Shown here: piece after piece, positions 24,872 through 36,757 of the stretch
Numbering within the stretch: the stretch's first letter is position 1
Layout: each line of letters begins with the position of its first letter
Assembly (NCBI GenBank): GCA_003344405.1
Contig: NOWV01000037.1
Coordinates: forward strand, 124,001-188,000
Length of the DNA: 64,000 bases
Direction: 5' to 3'
From: Trichoplax sp. H2
Lineage: Eukaryota; Placozoa; Uniplacotomia; Trichoplacea
Position numbers and translations under genes: made by a program
Notes under the pieces: model-generated
Told to the model about the DNA's origin: nothing
The model's input: the letters and a program-made list of their open reading frames with translations, nothing else
Database searches by the model: none

Positions 24872-25658
24872 CCTACCACTTCGATAATTGCCTCTAAATA
24901 AGTCAATGTAGCCAAAATTGCACTAATTGTATGACATACATTCATAAATGGTTATGTTAAAAATTATCCACGGATGTTCACTGCTACGATACAGTCTATA
25001 ATTATAGCCTACTAAATATAGCATAGGATAAATATCGAAAGATACTACCGTACATCATACTAAATATGGCTGATAGTCTACAATCAAAATACTAAGTTAC
25101 TTTACAATAAAGTACGAGGTTAAATAAGGCGAACCAGAAGTAGTATTGGTGGTTCTAAAAAAATAACATTTAACTAAATTAAATTAAACTACCAACAATT
25201 GAAGTCCAAATCAATAAATTAGGGAAAAAACACCACTTTATTATAACTTTAACAACAATCTTAGCAACACATTTTAAATGAATAGCAAAGTACGGGAAGA
25301 ACGACAGCCCCAACCAACCAAACTATCAATTAGTGAGATAACGTACGATTATCCTAGATTTTTCTTGTCTTCTCTAACTTTAACTGCACTAAATTACCGA
25401 ATTACTCCACATTTCAAATACTACGTAGAGCAGTTGATGGCATTAGACTATCCAACTATCGTTCTAAAGTACTCCAAATTAAGCTAGCAATCAAAGACAC
25501 ATGACAAGATAAATTATACCCTAGACTCCCCAAAATTACTAATACTAGGTATAGATTAGCTTGAACCTGTACCTTTTTGCAATATACACGAAGACAAAGT
25601 AACAATCCCACATCAAATGTTTACGTTCATACTGCATGAAATTACAAAGTAGCATTAA

Positions 25659-25678
25659 NNNNNNNNNNNNNNNNNNNN
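25659..25678. other. Assembly gap (20 N)
   Basis: Twenty unresolved bases between two near-identical stretches (24988-25658 and 25679-26349). Confidence 0.99.
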
Positions 25679-26349
25679 GATACAGTCTATAATTATAGCC
25701 TACTAAATATAGCATAGGATAAATATCGAAAGATACTACCGTACATCATACTAAATATGGCTGATAGTCTACAATCAAAATACTAAGTTACTTTACAATA
25801 ACGTACGAGGTTAAATAAGGCGAACCAGAAGTAGTATTGGTGGTTCTAAAAAAAATAACATTTAACTAAATTAAATTAAATTAAATTACCAACAATTGAA
25901 GTCCAAATCAATAAATTAGGGAAAAAACACCACTTTATTATAACTTTAACAACAATCTTAGCAACACATTTTAAATAAATAGCAAAGTACGGGAAGAACG
26001 ACAGCCCCAACCAACCAAACTATCAATTAGTGAGATAACGTACGATTATCCTAGATTTTTCTTGTCTTCTCTAACTTTAACTGCACTAAATTACTGAATT
26101 ACTCCACATTTCATATACTATGTCGAGCAGTTGGTGGTATTAGACTATCCAACTATCGTTCTAAAGTACTCCAAATTAAACTAGCAATCAAAGACACATG
26201 ACAAGATAAATTATACCCTAGACTCCCCAAAATTACTAATACTAGGTATAGATGAGCTTGAACCTGTACCTTTCTGCAATATACACGAAGACAAAATAAC
26301 AATCCCACATCAAATATTTAGGTTCATACTGCATGAAATTACAAAGTAG
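25679..26349. repeat. Near-identical copy of 24988-25658
   Basis: About 670 bp repeated across the second gap with only scattered single-base changes and a short ATTAA-type length difference. The copy before the gap stops at the gap. The pattern fits an unmerged allele rather than a biological duplication. Confidence 0.8.
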
Positions 26350-27295
26350 CATTAATTTCTACTGTAATTAATGATCACAATTAGCACACATATATTCTAT
26401 TAACTAAATATATCGCTTAAGTTACAAAATCATAATATCTGATTCTTAAAAAAACTATGCTACGGATTATCATAACATCTAACCCCAATAAAACAGTCGA
26501 GTTTACAATATACTAAGATACTTAGTAAAATCTACTATTATAATCAACCAAATGAGTCATACTTTTAAAGCTAAAATTTTTATCACGATAAAAAAAACTA
26601 AGCTAGAATAATTTCAATGCAAGAACTTGAAGGAAAATTCTAAAAATTAACCTTCATTACTAGTAGCTCAACATCTTACTGTATATAGTCATCTGTACTC
26701 TAGCATACTGTAGAGTCTATCCTTACTGTCTATAATTATGGGCTACTAAATACTGTATATCATGAGATAAACATAGAAGAGACACTACCGTACATCATAC
26801 TAAACATGACTAATAGTCTACAATCACAATATTAAGTTACTTTACAATAACGTACGAGTTCAAATAAAGCGAACCAGAGACCTTCTTTACTACAGTATAT
26901 TGAGGTATTAGTAATCAAGCAAGCATGGGGTAGGAATATTAACAAATCAACAGAATAGATAGACCGGCACCGCTAAATAAAAAATACTAAGCCAATGGCC
27001 AAGGCACTCTAATAGACTCCTTTAAAAATTCAGAGTAACGAACATTGCGCCAATATTATGCCATACATAAATGATTACGTTTAAAATTGGCCAGTGAGAA
27101 CAACTGCAAGAATAAGCTACCTTCTTGCATTAAATAGAATAGATAAAATATGTAGGATAAGTAGCTCGTAACTTGAATTAAATTTTTCTAAGAATTCTAT
27201 TTCTAAAATTGACGTAACGAATCAAATCCAACTTCCTTATATTAGTAGCATTCCTAAATTTCGATTGCATCGCATCTCTGGAAGCCGATATAAAT

Positions 27296-28567
27296 CTACC
27301 ACGGTATGGTCTTGCCATGGATATCAAAAAATCCTCCGTTTCTATCTATTGTTAGATTCTTTATCAGGTCAGTAATAGCTCTGGCTGATTCATCTGGGGT
27401 GCGTGGGGCATTCGGCCTACCCATATCCGTTGCCATCCAACCAGGATTTATTGCCATGGTAGCAACTTTGTATCTTTCTAAGTCAATACTTAAATTTTTC
27501 GTTACCATATTTAATGCAACCTGTAGATAGAGTAACAATGCCGCATATTTAAATAATTTTTTTCAATAGCAATTACACCTAGAAAACGAGAAGCATAGGA
27601 TCATGATAAGTAATCATACAAACTTTGCTACATTTATACGGATATTTATCTGGTAACGTCGGTGGGTTTGTTAAAGATCCATTGCCACTGCTAACATTCA
27701 CAATAACTCCATTGATAGAATTAACTGAAGATTCTTTCAGCAGAGGAAGAAATGACTATAATAAAAAAGGCGTCTTTTAAGGTCTTTAATTTAATCCTAG
27801 ACTAAAATATTAGTTAATTTCTTATCGCAATAAAAGTATTGTGGTAAACTTAACAAAATACTTTTACATTACCTTCACTATCATTAACGGAGCTACTGCA
27901 TTTACTCGAAATAAATCTTCCATCATTTTAGAAGTAACATCGCTTAGATTTGATTTTTCGAAAATTGCGGCATTGTTTATTAGGACGTCTAGTCCATTAC
28001 AATCATCTAGCATTATCGATTGCACCAAACTGAATGCATTTATTATATCCACGTCACTTGTAACATCTGTACGATATGGTTTCACAGCAATATTTAAAGA
28101 TCCATGTTAATTTAATCATTTTTAAGTCCAAACCTAATGAATATACTGTATAAAATTATAATATCATTATCCTTAACTATTGGCAATGATACTTACCCAT
28201 CTTGATCAACTTCAAGTTCTGATGCTCTAAAGCTAATTTTCGTAGATTCTGCATGTGTTCATAAGAAAAAATAATGAGTAATAGTTATTAATATTATCGG
28301 CCTTGGTACTATTAACTAAATGTAAAATCTGTAACTGTTAATCTGTGAGTGATTAACCATTCCTTAAGTTGATAGAAAGTCCATAAAATAAAGTTAAATT
28401 TATTATCGTTAAAATATAGACACCGTAATCTTATTGGCATCTCTGTAGCAGGCGAAAATGTATCGTGGAGGCTTAGCCGCTGTCAGTAACACTTCAACCA
28501 ACTTCAATCCTAAGCCACGGTTTGTTCCAGTTACTAATATCGAATTGATTTGAAATGATTCAGCCAT
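27296..28567 (-). CDS. Short-chain dehydrogenase/reductase, array copy C
   Basis: Five exons (28567-28424, 28248-28197, 28066-27873, 27755-27624, 27520-27296) encode 248 residues. Intron positions and phases match copies A and B. Exon 3 has two extra codons in the loop before GLDVLINNAA (DDCNGL). The cofactor motif is TGTNRGLG (Thr for the usual Ala), the active-site serine lies in NVSSGNG, and the YKCSK pair is Tyr170/Lys174. The gene is more compact (about 1.3 kb, against about 2.5-2.8 kb for A and B) because introns 1-4 are short. Donors after exon 1 (GTGTCT) and exon 4 (GTTTGT) are weak but forced by frame. Predicted to be active; substrate unknown. It is clearly older in divergence than the A/B pair. 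Confidence 0.88.
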
Positions 28568-31198
28568 GAGATAGACGATAAGTTATCCTGATATAGCCAA
28601 AGCTGTAAGCGGCTACTGACAGAGCATAAGCAAAGATATGGAACTTTGGGCTATTAGAAATCGATTGATGTATGATCGAATAAAGTCGCGTACGAGTATC
28701 TGGCATATAGACGTATGTATCCAGTATATTTTGTTCTTTTGGATGATCAATACTATAGCCGATATAACAAAGGCTATTCCTGAAAAGTCAGGGATCTCCA
28801 GGGAATTGCAAAAAATAGTAGAGAACGTTTTTCCTTCTAGAATCCCCTGACTGTTGCTATATGTCTACCTTTGGTCATCGTATAGAGCAAAATTGTAGAC
28901 GGTTAGTAATATGGCGAAGATTATTCTACAAGAGTTAAGATTGAGTACAATTACTGCTGCATTGCCTACCTTCGACTATAGCATTCGCAATTGTTTTTGG
29001 CAGCCCAGTAAGACCTTGCAGAAAATATAGCAGTAACTTAGTTACCTTGTAGTCGTTAGATCCAAGTAAACAACAAATCGACAGACAGTAATCGTCAGTA
29101 TTATTCCAAAAGGAATCCCCAGAGACGCTGCCCGCGGCTATTGTACCCGTAGTCATTTTAGATAATCCATTATAGCTACATATCTTATATCTAAGGCAGT
29201 AACGCTTGTATCTAGTAGAGAATAAAACGGTAGACATTAACAAAAGTACTACGGCGAAGATAATCCGAACTCTTTAATAGCGGTTTAATTCATTATACCA
29301 ACAGTATGCTAAATGTTATACAGTTACTGTGCTCAATGTCATATACTGTAGTTGTGCGCTATTTGTCAGATTTCAAACAGTACATCATTTTGGGTCCAAA
29401 TCGAACTAACTGAACGATAGATTCATTCTTCATATTAAAGGTTAAATTAAACACTGTCCCTTTAATTTAATTTAACACATACCTAGAAATAACTCATTAT
29501 TACAATTTTTATGGCATTCTGCCATTACAGGTTTACTAGTACACAACCTAAGACTCTCAAAATACTATATATATTGTGGATGTAGATTAATATGTCCATG
29601 CCGTCGTAAAAGTCCTAACACCTGCGTGCGTTAAACATTTCAAATGCATTAATAGGAGGGAGGAGGGATTATAAAATTGGTAGTAGAACTATTTTAGTGC
29701 AGCCCAAAATACAGCTTGGATTATAATTATTATTTTTTAAAAGCTTATGTTAAGATTTCATGATATAAATAGATTGCGCTAAGTACGTCAATAGTGTAAC
29801 CATTATATTGTTAAGACGCTTATAATAGACGCGTGAATAATGAATAGCTCGCGCGTTGATAAACTCTTATCTTGCGACTGAATAAGCACAATATGATCGT
29901 AATGTGTAAAATTTATTCTGTAACAAAGGGTAAACAAACCGCGAGCTTTTACTGTAAAGATAGTCCAGAGATAGTTCTTGGTAATTGTAAGATGAACCTA
30001 ATCTATGTAATAGAGTGAATTTACTGGAAACCTAAGTTTGTTTTATTAATAAGAAGATCACTTTATCACAACTATTCATCGAGACTAACTTCATATGCTT
30101 AGATTACAGTATAGAGAGTACAGCTAAACTCCGGCTATTTCCGTTAGTAATGTTATTAATGACTAACTCACAAGATTACAATGTATTATGCAGCAATAAC
30201 TGATTAATATTACTGTATCAAAGATACCTACCCTTAATACAGTATGTCCTATCATTCCTGAAAAACAGTTTGCTGTAGATCATAGTCTTGATATTATTGA
30301 TTGCTGTATCATCATTATCGAGTTTTAAAGATAGTAAATTAAAGCTAAGGCTGTATAAAGATGCAAGAACAGTTATAATAACTACAGTAGTTACCAAGAT
30401 TGTAGGAGTTTTTGAACTCCCCCACCCGCCCCGCCCCCCCCCCAAAAGCACTTGTATACACATTTCGTAGTTCTATTGAATAATCATATTTAACTACACA
30501 AGAATATATTGAACGGAATGATATGAGATAATAACAAATTGCTTCATTACCTGTAAGTATATTTCTGGTCTATTAATATTTTGTCAATCCGAATGAAATA
30601 TTATAAAATATTTGACTGAGCGATTGAATCTCCGACTAGAGCTCGAAAGAATAGCAACAAAATAAAATAGAATAGTCAGTATTGATGACGCAGTCAACCA
30701 TTTTAATAAATAACCTAGTTACACCTGAAATATAAACAGCATACCGAACAGACCGAGTATATAATACGTGAATTTAAATATAGCGGATCAGAGACTTTGC
30801 CTACTATGTTGAAGTATTAGCAATCAAGCGAGCAAAGAACTTCAACATATCAATAGAATTGATAGACAGGTACTGCTAAATAAACAAAATACTTAGCAAT
30901 GGCTAATGCACGCCAATAGCCTCCATTAATATATCAGTATAACGAAAATTTCGTCAATTTTATAACCTGAATGGTTATGCATAACAATTCTCCAATGATG
31001 TTTACTGCAAGAATGCATTATTTTCTGGCATTAAATAGAGCAAATAAAATGTGCTGGATAAATTATGATACACCACGTAATTTTAATTAAGGTCTATAAA
31101 GATCTTAATACTAAAGATAGTAGGACTAATTAAACCTCAACTTTATTAATCATATTGATAGTACCCCTAAATTCGTTGTATCCCATCCTGTAAGCCGA
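28568..31198. other. 2.6 kb spacer built from pieces of SDR units
   Basis: No intact gene. Segments at about 29.3-29.7 kb resemble 15.9-16.1 kb and 19.9-20.06 kb (SDR unit flanks). 30.08-30.19 kb resembles 16.14-16.23 and 20.16-20.25 kb, then jumps to sequence resembling SDR intron 1 (about 18.4 kb). 30.82-31.03 kb is the unit's 3' flank. A minus-strand open frame at about 28935-29243, preceded in frame by a hydrophobic stretch, is noted under findings. A C-rich tract lies near 30.42 kb. Confidence 0.55.
30419..30443. repeat. C-rich homopolymer-like tract
   Basis: Nearly pure cytosine on the plus strand with three interruptions (A, G, G), sharply different from the surrounding AT-rich DNA. 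The minus strand carries three G-runs and could fold as a G-quadruplex; that is inference. Confidence 0.7.
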
Positions 31199-31340
31199 CT
31201 ACCACGGTATGACTTCACCATCGATATCTAAATAACCTCCATTTCTATCCATTGTTAGACGCTTTACCAGGTCAATAATAGCTCTAGCTGATTTGTCTGG
31301 ATTGCGTAAAGCATTTGGTCCTCCCATATTTGTAGCAATT
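31199..31340 (-). pseudogene. Truncated SDR exon 5 relic
   Basis: The minus strand encodes the last 46 or so residues of an SDR (NMGGPNALRNPDKSARAII through DGEVIPW and a stop), in frame and well preserved. The PGWMA part of the motif and the first third of exon 5 are missing, and no upstream SDR exons follow. The 3' flank (30.8-31.2 kb) is that of the other array copies. This is what remains of a sixth SDR gene, cut near 31340 where the inverted-repeat element begins. Confidence 0.85.
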
Positions 31341-31354
31341 AGGCATTCACAAAA

Positions 31355-32048
31355 AAATTCTGCTAAGCTGAGAGCGTTATAATTCCAGCTGCTGTCCGAA
31401 CAGCACTGTCCTTATGATATGGTGAGCAGTTATCATGGAAGTTGGTAGTGTAGCATACGAAATAGACATTACAATGATTTATGCTGTAAATAAGTACTTG
31501 ATACACTATACTGGTTAGAATTAAAGAAAATTGATCATAACTTCTCTACTTGGCTATTGAAATATTGGCCTGATATTTTCTATTTGAAAATTCCATATAG
31601 CTCTTCCACACTGTAATGTGCAGTATACGGATAGTAACAGATGCAGTAAAGTATCCAATGGTTAGCTGTTGGTCTATTCTATATACCAAGCAATATGAAT
31701 AGAATAGAATACTATGAAAATGTTCCAAATAGATGGCCTGTTCTCTCTCTTTTATTTCTCCTTACCGAAGTAATCATAAAACGATATCATAGCAAGTCAA
31801 ATTTGACCTCTTCTTAGGCAATGCAATTATTTCATTTACAATTTGTAATGCTGCCACTCAAAATTGAACAGCAAAGTTGATAAGTTGTGAACCAGTTTTA
31901 ATTCACTTTCAATTCTGGCCAGTAATAGATAGTGCAGTGTATTTATTAAACCAGCTTCCATCCAAACTGCTCACCATACCATGTATGCTGTTAATCAGCA
32001 GCCGGTGCTTGCAACTATGATGCTCTCAGTGACATAACTGTAGAAGTT
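31355..32048. mobile_element. Possible non-autonomous DNA element with imperfect terminal inverted repeats
   Basis: The left arm (about 31355-31447) and the reverse complement of the right arm (about 31950-32048) share CTGAGAGC, AGCTGCTG/GGCTGCTG, AACAGCA, ATATGGTGAGCAGTT/GTATGGTGAGCAGTT and ATGGAAGTTGGT/ATGGAAGCTGGT in the same order, about 70 percent alike over 90 bp. The roughly 500 bp interior has no transposase frame. No convincing target-site duplication is visible, which fits an old insertion. It abuts the truncated SDR relic. Confidence 0.55.
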
Positions 32049-32619
32049 AATACTGACCTGGCATCAAAGTTTTATTTCCAATTCGAGCATATTGCCGCTC
32101 TTTCTTATAGACAAGTATATTATCATTTTTTATTTTTGTCTCTGCTATCACGTAATGTATGAAATGATCATCAACCGATAAACATTACTGTGTAAACTTA
32201 TCTCGAAACCGATCAGACCTCTGCAAAATGCAGACTTATACATTACCGATGTATAATGAATTAATGTTGATGTGCATTTACTATAAATTGACTGGCTTCT
32301 CAATAAAGTTTGGATCTAGTGTTGCGGGTACTGCTCCTCCCGACGATAGGAGATTGTCAGTATTTAGAGTCGTTCAGTAGGTAGGTGCTAGGGAGAACAA
32401 AGCTGACAGTAGGCGCGTGGTACTGTGGTTTTCTGTAGTTGTTTAACTTTTCCTCGATAATAATTTCCATTTGTTATCGATAAAAACAAGTGTACTATTT
32501 ACACTGAACTTCCACATTTACAGTTACACACATAAAAGTAGTTTGTTCGTTGTTATTTCCTTTCTACTTTGATTCTACGGCTGGTATATACAAAAGCTTC
32601 ATTTATTTTATGGTATATT

Positions 32620-32830
32620 ATTTGCAATCAAGCAAGCAAAAAATTCCAACCTATCAACAGAATGCATAGATTCCCACAACGAATTGAATAATACTTAACT
32701 TAACAATGGTTAAAGTACTTCCATGGGCTCCTTTCAAAAGATCCGTTGTAACGAAAATTACGTCAATTTGATGCCATACATAAATGATTATGTTCAAATT
32801 ATCCAGTGATACTACAAACATGCGTCAGCA
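32620..32830. repeat. SDR-unit 3' flank, third copy
   Basis: This block resembles 26.93-27.11 kb and 30.82-31.03 kb. Shared landmarks are CAATCAAGCAAGCA near the start, ATCAACAGAAT, and TGCCATACATAAATGATTA with a closing CCAGTGA. Each copy lies downstream of an SDR exon 5 (copy C, the relic, copy D), which shows that the duplication unit includes 3' flanking DNA. Confidence 0.7.
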
Positions 32831-33697
32831 AGTTATCAACCAATTAAGGTGCAATAAATTAATAGTTTATTACTCAAGTACATCATTCAGCCACCCACTT
32901 TTCATTCCAAAATAAGGGACATGAATGTTAATTCAAATTGGATGTTACTAAATATACTGGTACAATAATAAAAATATTTCGCAATAGTTACTATATTTAG
33001 TCTCTAACAGCCTCTGCTATGTACTTGCTGTAATATTCTCTGCTATTAAAAAGAGTAAAACATACAGATTAAGTTGCCCAATTTTGGTAACATTAAATAA
33101 GCTACAGAACACTGCACTTCAATAACGTGCGAACATGAATTTCTTATGACTATCTATTTAGAGTATAATGTAACATTTACGAGAAAATACAATCACTGTA
33201 TCGAAATTGCCAATACTAGCAACTACTCAAAAATATCTATTTTTTGAGTAGTTCCTGCCAATGCTTGAGTATTAATCAAAATTTCTACATCAAGCTGATT
33301 GCATGACTGAGTCATTGCGACAAAACCAAATCTATTGCGTATGTACATTTCTCGACATAGCTTTAGTCATACAATATGATGAAGCAAAGAAGTAACCAGT
33401 AGCGAAAGATATCGGATACGAAATAATGATTACATACATTTTAGAAATACCAACAACTTTATGAGAGGATAAAAGAATGAACCCAAATGTACTTGGTTAA
33501 TGGACCACATCCATTGCTATCTTTACCTATCAATATTCTCAAGACCTCAACCCTAATATAAATACGATAGGAATGTTTAGAATATGTTTGTTAAAATTAA
33601 TATGAGTAGTAAACAGGCTGCCAATCAAGCATGAACAGCATCAAGTCAGTAGATTACTAATTCATCCACATACCATTTTGTAAGCCAAGATTAAAAA

Positions 33698-36044
33698 CTA
33701 CCATGGAATTATATCACCATTGATTTCGTAAAATCCTCCACTTTTATCTATTGTTAACTGCTTTACTAAGTCAATAATAGCTCTAGCTGATTCTTCTGGA
33801 AGGCCTGGAGCATCTGATCCACCCATATCGGTTGCCATCCAACCAGGATTCACAGCCATGGTGGCAATGTTTTTACTTTTTAAGTCAATACTTAAAGTTT
33901 TTGTAATCATATTTAGTGCAATCTGTAAATAGAGCAAGAACATCACATGTGGAAGTAACTTCAAACTCTGCAACAATAATATCTAGAAAAGATGAGTATT
34001 CATTGTACAAAGAATAGTATCTACCCTATCTTATAGTTTACAGGGGTATAATCATACGAACTTTGCTGCATTTACACGGATATCTATCAGGCAACGGTGA
34101 CGAATTAGATAAAGATCCGTTTATACTGCTAATGTTCAAAATAGCAGCATTGATAGGATTGGCTTTGGGCTTTTCTAGTAGTGGAAGAAAAGCCTATAAC
34201 ATAAAAAACACATTGCAATACAATGTAATTATGGGCACAACCATAATAGACCAGTTAACAAGTTATAAACAACATGACGCTGTAGATTTATAAAGGATGA
34301 TATTATGAGTTTATATCATAAAACTGCATCGATAGCTTGAAGTTCACGACCAAAGATGGGAAAGAAATAATCATAATACAGCACTATTTATTAAAGCAGA
34401 GTTCAAGATAGTAGTATGTAGGATGCAGTATCTACAAGTCTTTTATCCTATATTTACAAACAAGCTCTTGATACCTAGATGTAGGTATCAGTTCGACAAT
34501 CCACGCTAAAAAAAGCGAAATGAAAAAAGCCTAATGAGTTCTTTACTGTTACCTTCACCATCATCAATGGGGCTACTGCATTTACTCGATAGGAATATTC
34601 CATCTTTTCAAATGTAACTTCATACAGATTTGATTTATCAAACATTGCAGCATTGTTGACCAAAACATCTAGTCCATCATTTGATATATTCGATTCTACA
34701 GCGTTAAAGGCCTTCTGAATTCCTACGTCGCTTGTAGTATCTGCACGGATAGATATTGTGAAGATAAATATCATCAAAAGTCGATAAAACTTTATTTATT
34801 TTCAAGTACGTAAGACATGAATGTAAAAGCTGTAAAGTCATTATCCTTAGCATTTAGCTTTGATGCTTAGTATTACTTACCCAGCTCAATCAGCTTCAAA
34901 TTAGAATGCTCAGATGCCAATCTTTGTAAATTCTAAGTAGGTGTCAAGCAATAGAACCAATATCGTCAAAAATATACGCGTATATTATGCAGTAATAAGT
35001 CATAAGCAATTAAAAGTAGTGTTACAGGTTACAAAATATAATGCTGTATTTAGGGTAGCAATGATTTCATCTAAAATTACTATTGGTGTTCTAAAATTAT
35101 TGTACTCATTTCAGCTTATTAGATAACTACAATTACTAATTCCTTTTTATCAGTAACACATTGATGATACTGTCTGTATTCGTTTGGCAGCACATATCAT
35201 GGATAAGCTTTCTCAGCTGTAGATGCAGCGATGAAGTAAAGAAATAAAAGGAGATGTAGCCTTGTTTTCAATAATATTAATCACACAACGTTAAAATATT
35301 CGGTTATCGAACTGAAATGCTTACAGTTTGTCGTCCTAATGTACTATACCTAATGTTCAGAATCAATTCGTCGTGTAAGAGCTCGATAGAATGAAACTTG
35401 TAGCACTAAATCACTTCTTACTGTATAGAGGTAAAGGAAAAGACTTTCTACACGTAATGCTGTACTGTCCATCTATGCTTCGGTTTTATACTCCATAGAT
35501 TGACAATCTAGTCGTAGCTGCAGTACCTGAAATTAATTGATCATTGCAGTCGACAAACAACGTTCTTCTTTTTGCCACTACCACACTATGTCGTACTCAT
35601 GTACGAGTTTTATACAACAAAATGCAGTTCGAGTATGCTTCAAACAAGTAAACTGCGTATTTTGTTCTATAAACAGTATACTGTACTGTACTACTAAAAT
35701 AATATCAATTTTATTATCCCTGCATAGATGATAGGCCCTTGAGAACTATAGGCACTGCGAATTCATTATTACTGTAGACCGTATGATGAATTCAAGCTAG
35801 GGGTTATCAATACATCTGGCAAGGATAGAAGCCATGCCGCAAGATCGATAAAAATTAATTAAAATCGATACGTAATAGTTTGAACGCGATGAAACAGTAC
35901 CATCGTCTTGGCAACATCTCGGTAGGAAGCGAAGACATGTTTTGGAGGATTCTTCGTCGACAGTAAGGTCTCAACCAGCTTTAACCCTAAGCCACGATTA
36001 GCTCCAGTCACTAATACCGAATTGATGTGAAATAACCGCGCCAT
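33698..36044 (-). CDS. Short-chain dehydrogenase/reductase-like, array copy D, catalytic Tyr replaced by Cys
   Basis: Five exons (36044-35901, 34932-34881, 34740-34553, 34193-34062, 33922-33698) give 246 residues with the family's intron phases. TGANRGLG (13-20), NNAA (94-97) and the serine in NISSING (near 151) are kept. The YxxxK pair is broken: where A, B and C read YPYKCSK, this copy reads YPCKCSK (TGT for TAT), so the catalytic tyrosine at residue 168 is cysteine while the lysine stays. No other frame or splice damage is seen, and the rest of the protein is well kept. It is therefore either a non-catalytic, selected paralogue, a recent loss, or a sequencing error. It is head-to-head with copy E, 713 bp between starts. 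Confidence 0.87.
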
Positions 36045-36757
36045 CAAAGATTAGATATAGACTGTAGAGTAAACAGTCACTACTGATTGTGAGTATGTTC
36101 AATTGTAAAATTTTCTCTTCGTGTCCCAACAGAAGCAACGAAAACAAGGTCGGAAAATAATTCAGGAAATGAGCCCTATGACCAATTGTAAATATTAGAC
36201 GATATAATACATACGAATAATAACATACGGTTAACCACAGAGCTGTAGTTCCATAGTTCCAACTACCAACAGGAAATTGCATTAATTAATGAATTAATTA
36301 TACAAGATAAAATCTGTCCGTCTGCATTTTTTTTATTAGCAAATCAATTAATTAATTAATTAATGGCACTTTTTACTTTTTACTTTTTACAATGGTATAA
36401 CTCTAGTCGAATCGCTATGTACAGTATAATGCATACAGAATATCAACTGCAATAATACAGAATAATATAATTGTATTTGCATAGCCGAGTTAAAGTACTA
36501 TAAGCAAAAGAAAATGGCCTGCAGGTAAACAGTACTCGAAACTACTTTTTCGAGTATTAGGAACCAATACATAATTAAGAACGGTATCTTAGTACAGTGT
36601 ATACTGTACGCGTTGTCTGTGTGAGAGAATTACTTTGTGGTCTTCTCAAATATCTCCATTTTAGGAGTATATAGGATGTTGATATGATGGTTGGTAAGTT
36701 GTAAAAGAGGCATCGTCATTTTCGGTCGGCCAGGTTTTAAAAATTGTGCCCAAATCA
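36045..36757. promoter_or_regulatory. Divergent intergenic region between SDR copies D and E
   Basis: A 713 bp spacer shared by two outward-reading SDR genes, so probably a bidirectional promoter. It holds AATT runs (36281-36300, about 36343-36364), three CTTTTTA units (36368-36389), the imperfect palindrome GTACAGTGTATACTGTAC at 36592-36609, and a TATATA word near the E start. Confidence 0.5.
36668..36673 (+). promoter_or_regulatory. TATA-like box for SDR copy E
   Basis: TATATA inside GAGTATATAGGA, 85 bp before the ATG at 36758. Spacing suits a short 5' leader, but such words are frequent in AT-rich DNA. Confidence 0.3.

Larger units (their letters stand above)
23430..27295. other. 3.9 kb gene-free region with two assembly gaps and haplotype duplicates
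   Basis: No gene is supported. Sequence on both sides of each gap repeats (see the separate entries), so the true allele length is shorter than shown. From about 26.93 kb to exon 5 of SDR copy C the DNA is the 3' flank of the SDR unit, shared with 30.8 and 32.6 kb. Confidence 0.6.

Noticed and set aside
27306-28110. Plus-strand open frames over SDR copy C
   Set aside because: They are antisense shadows of SDR exons 5 and 3.
28638-28850. ATG-started 70-codon plus-strand frame upstream of SDR copy C
   Set aside because: Its beginning lines up with the non-coding 5' flank of SDR copy A (GCAAAGA...ATGATCG), where no frame is kept.
36281-36390. AATT and CTTTTTA runs as a CRISPR-like or regulatory array
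   Set aside because: Simple low-complexity repeats without regular spacers.
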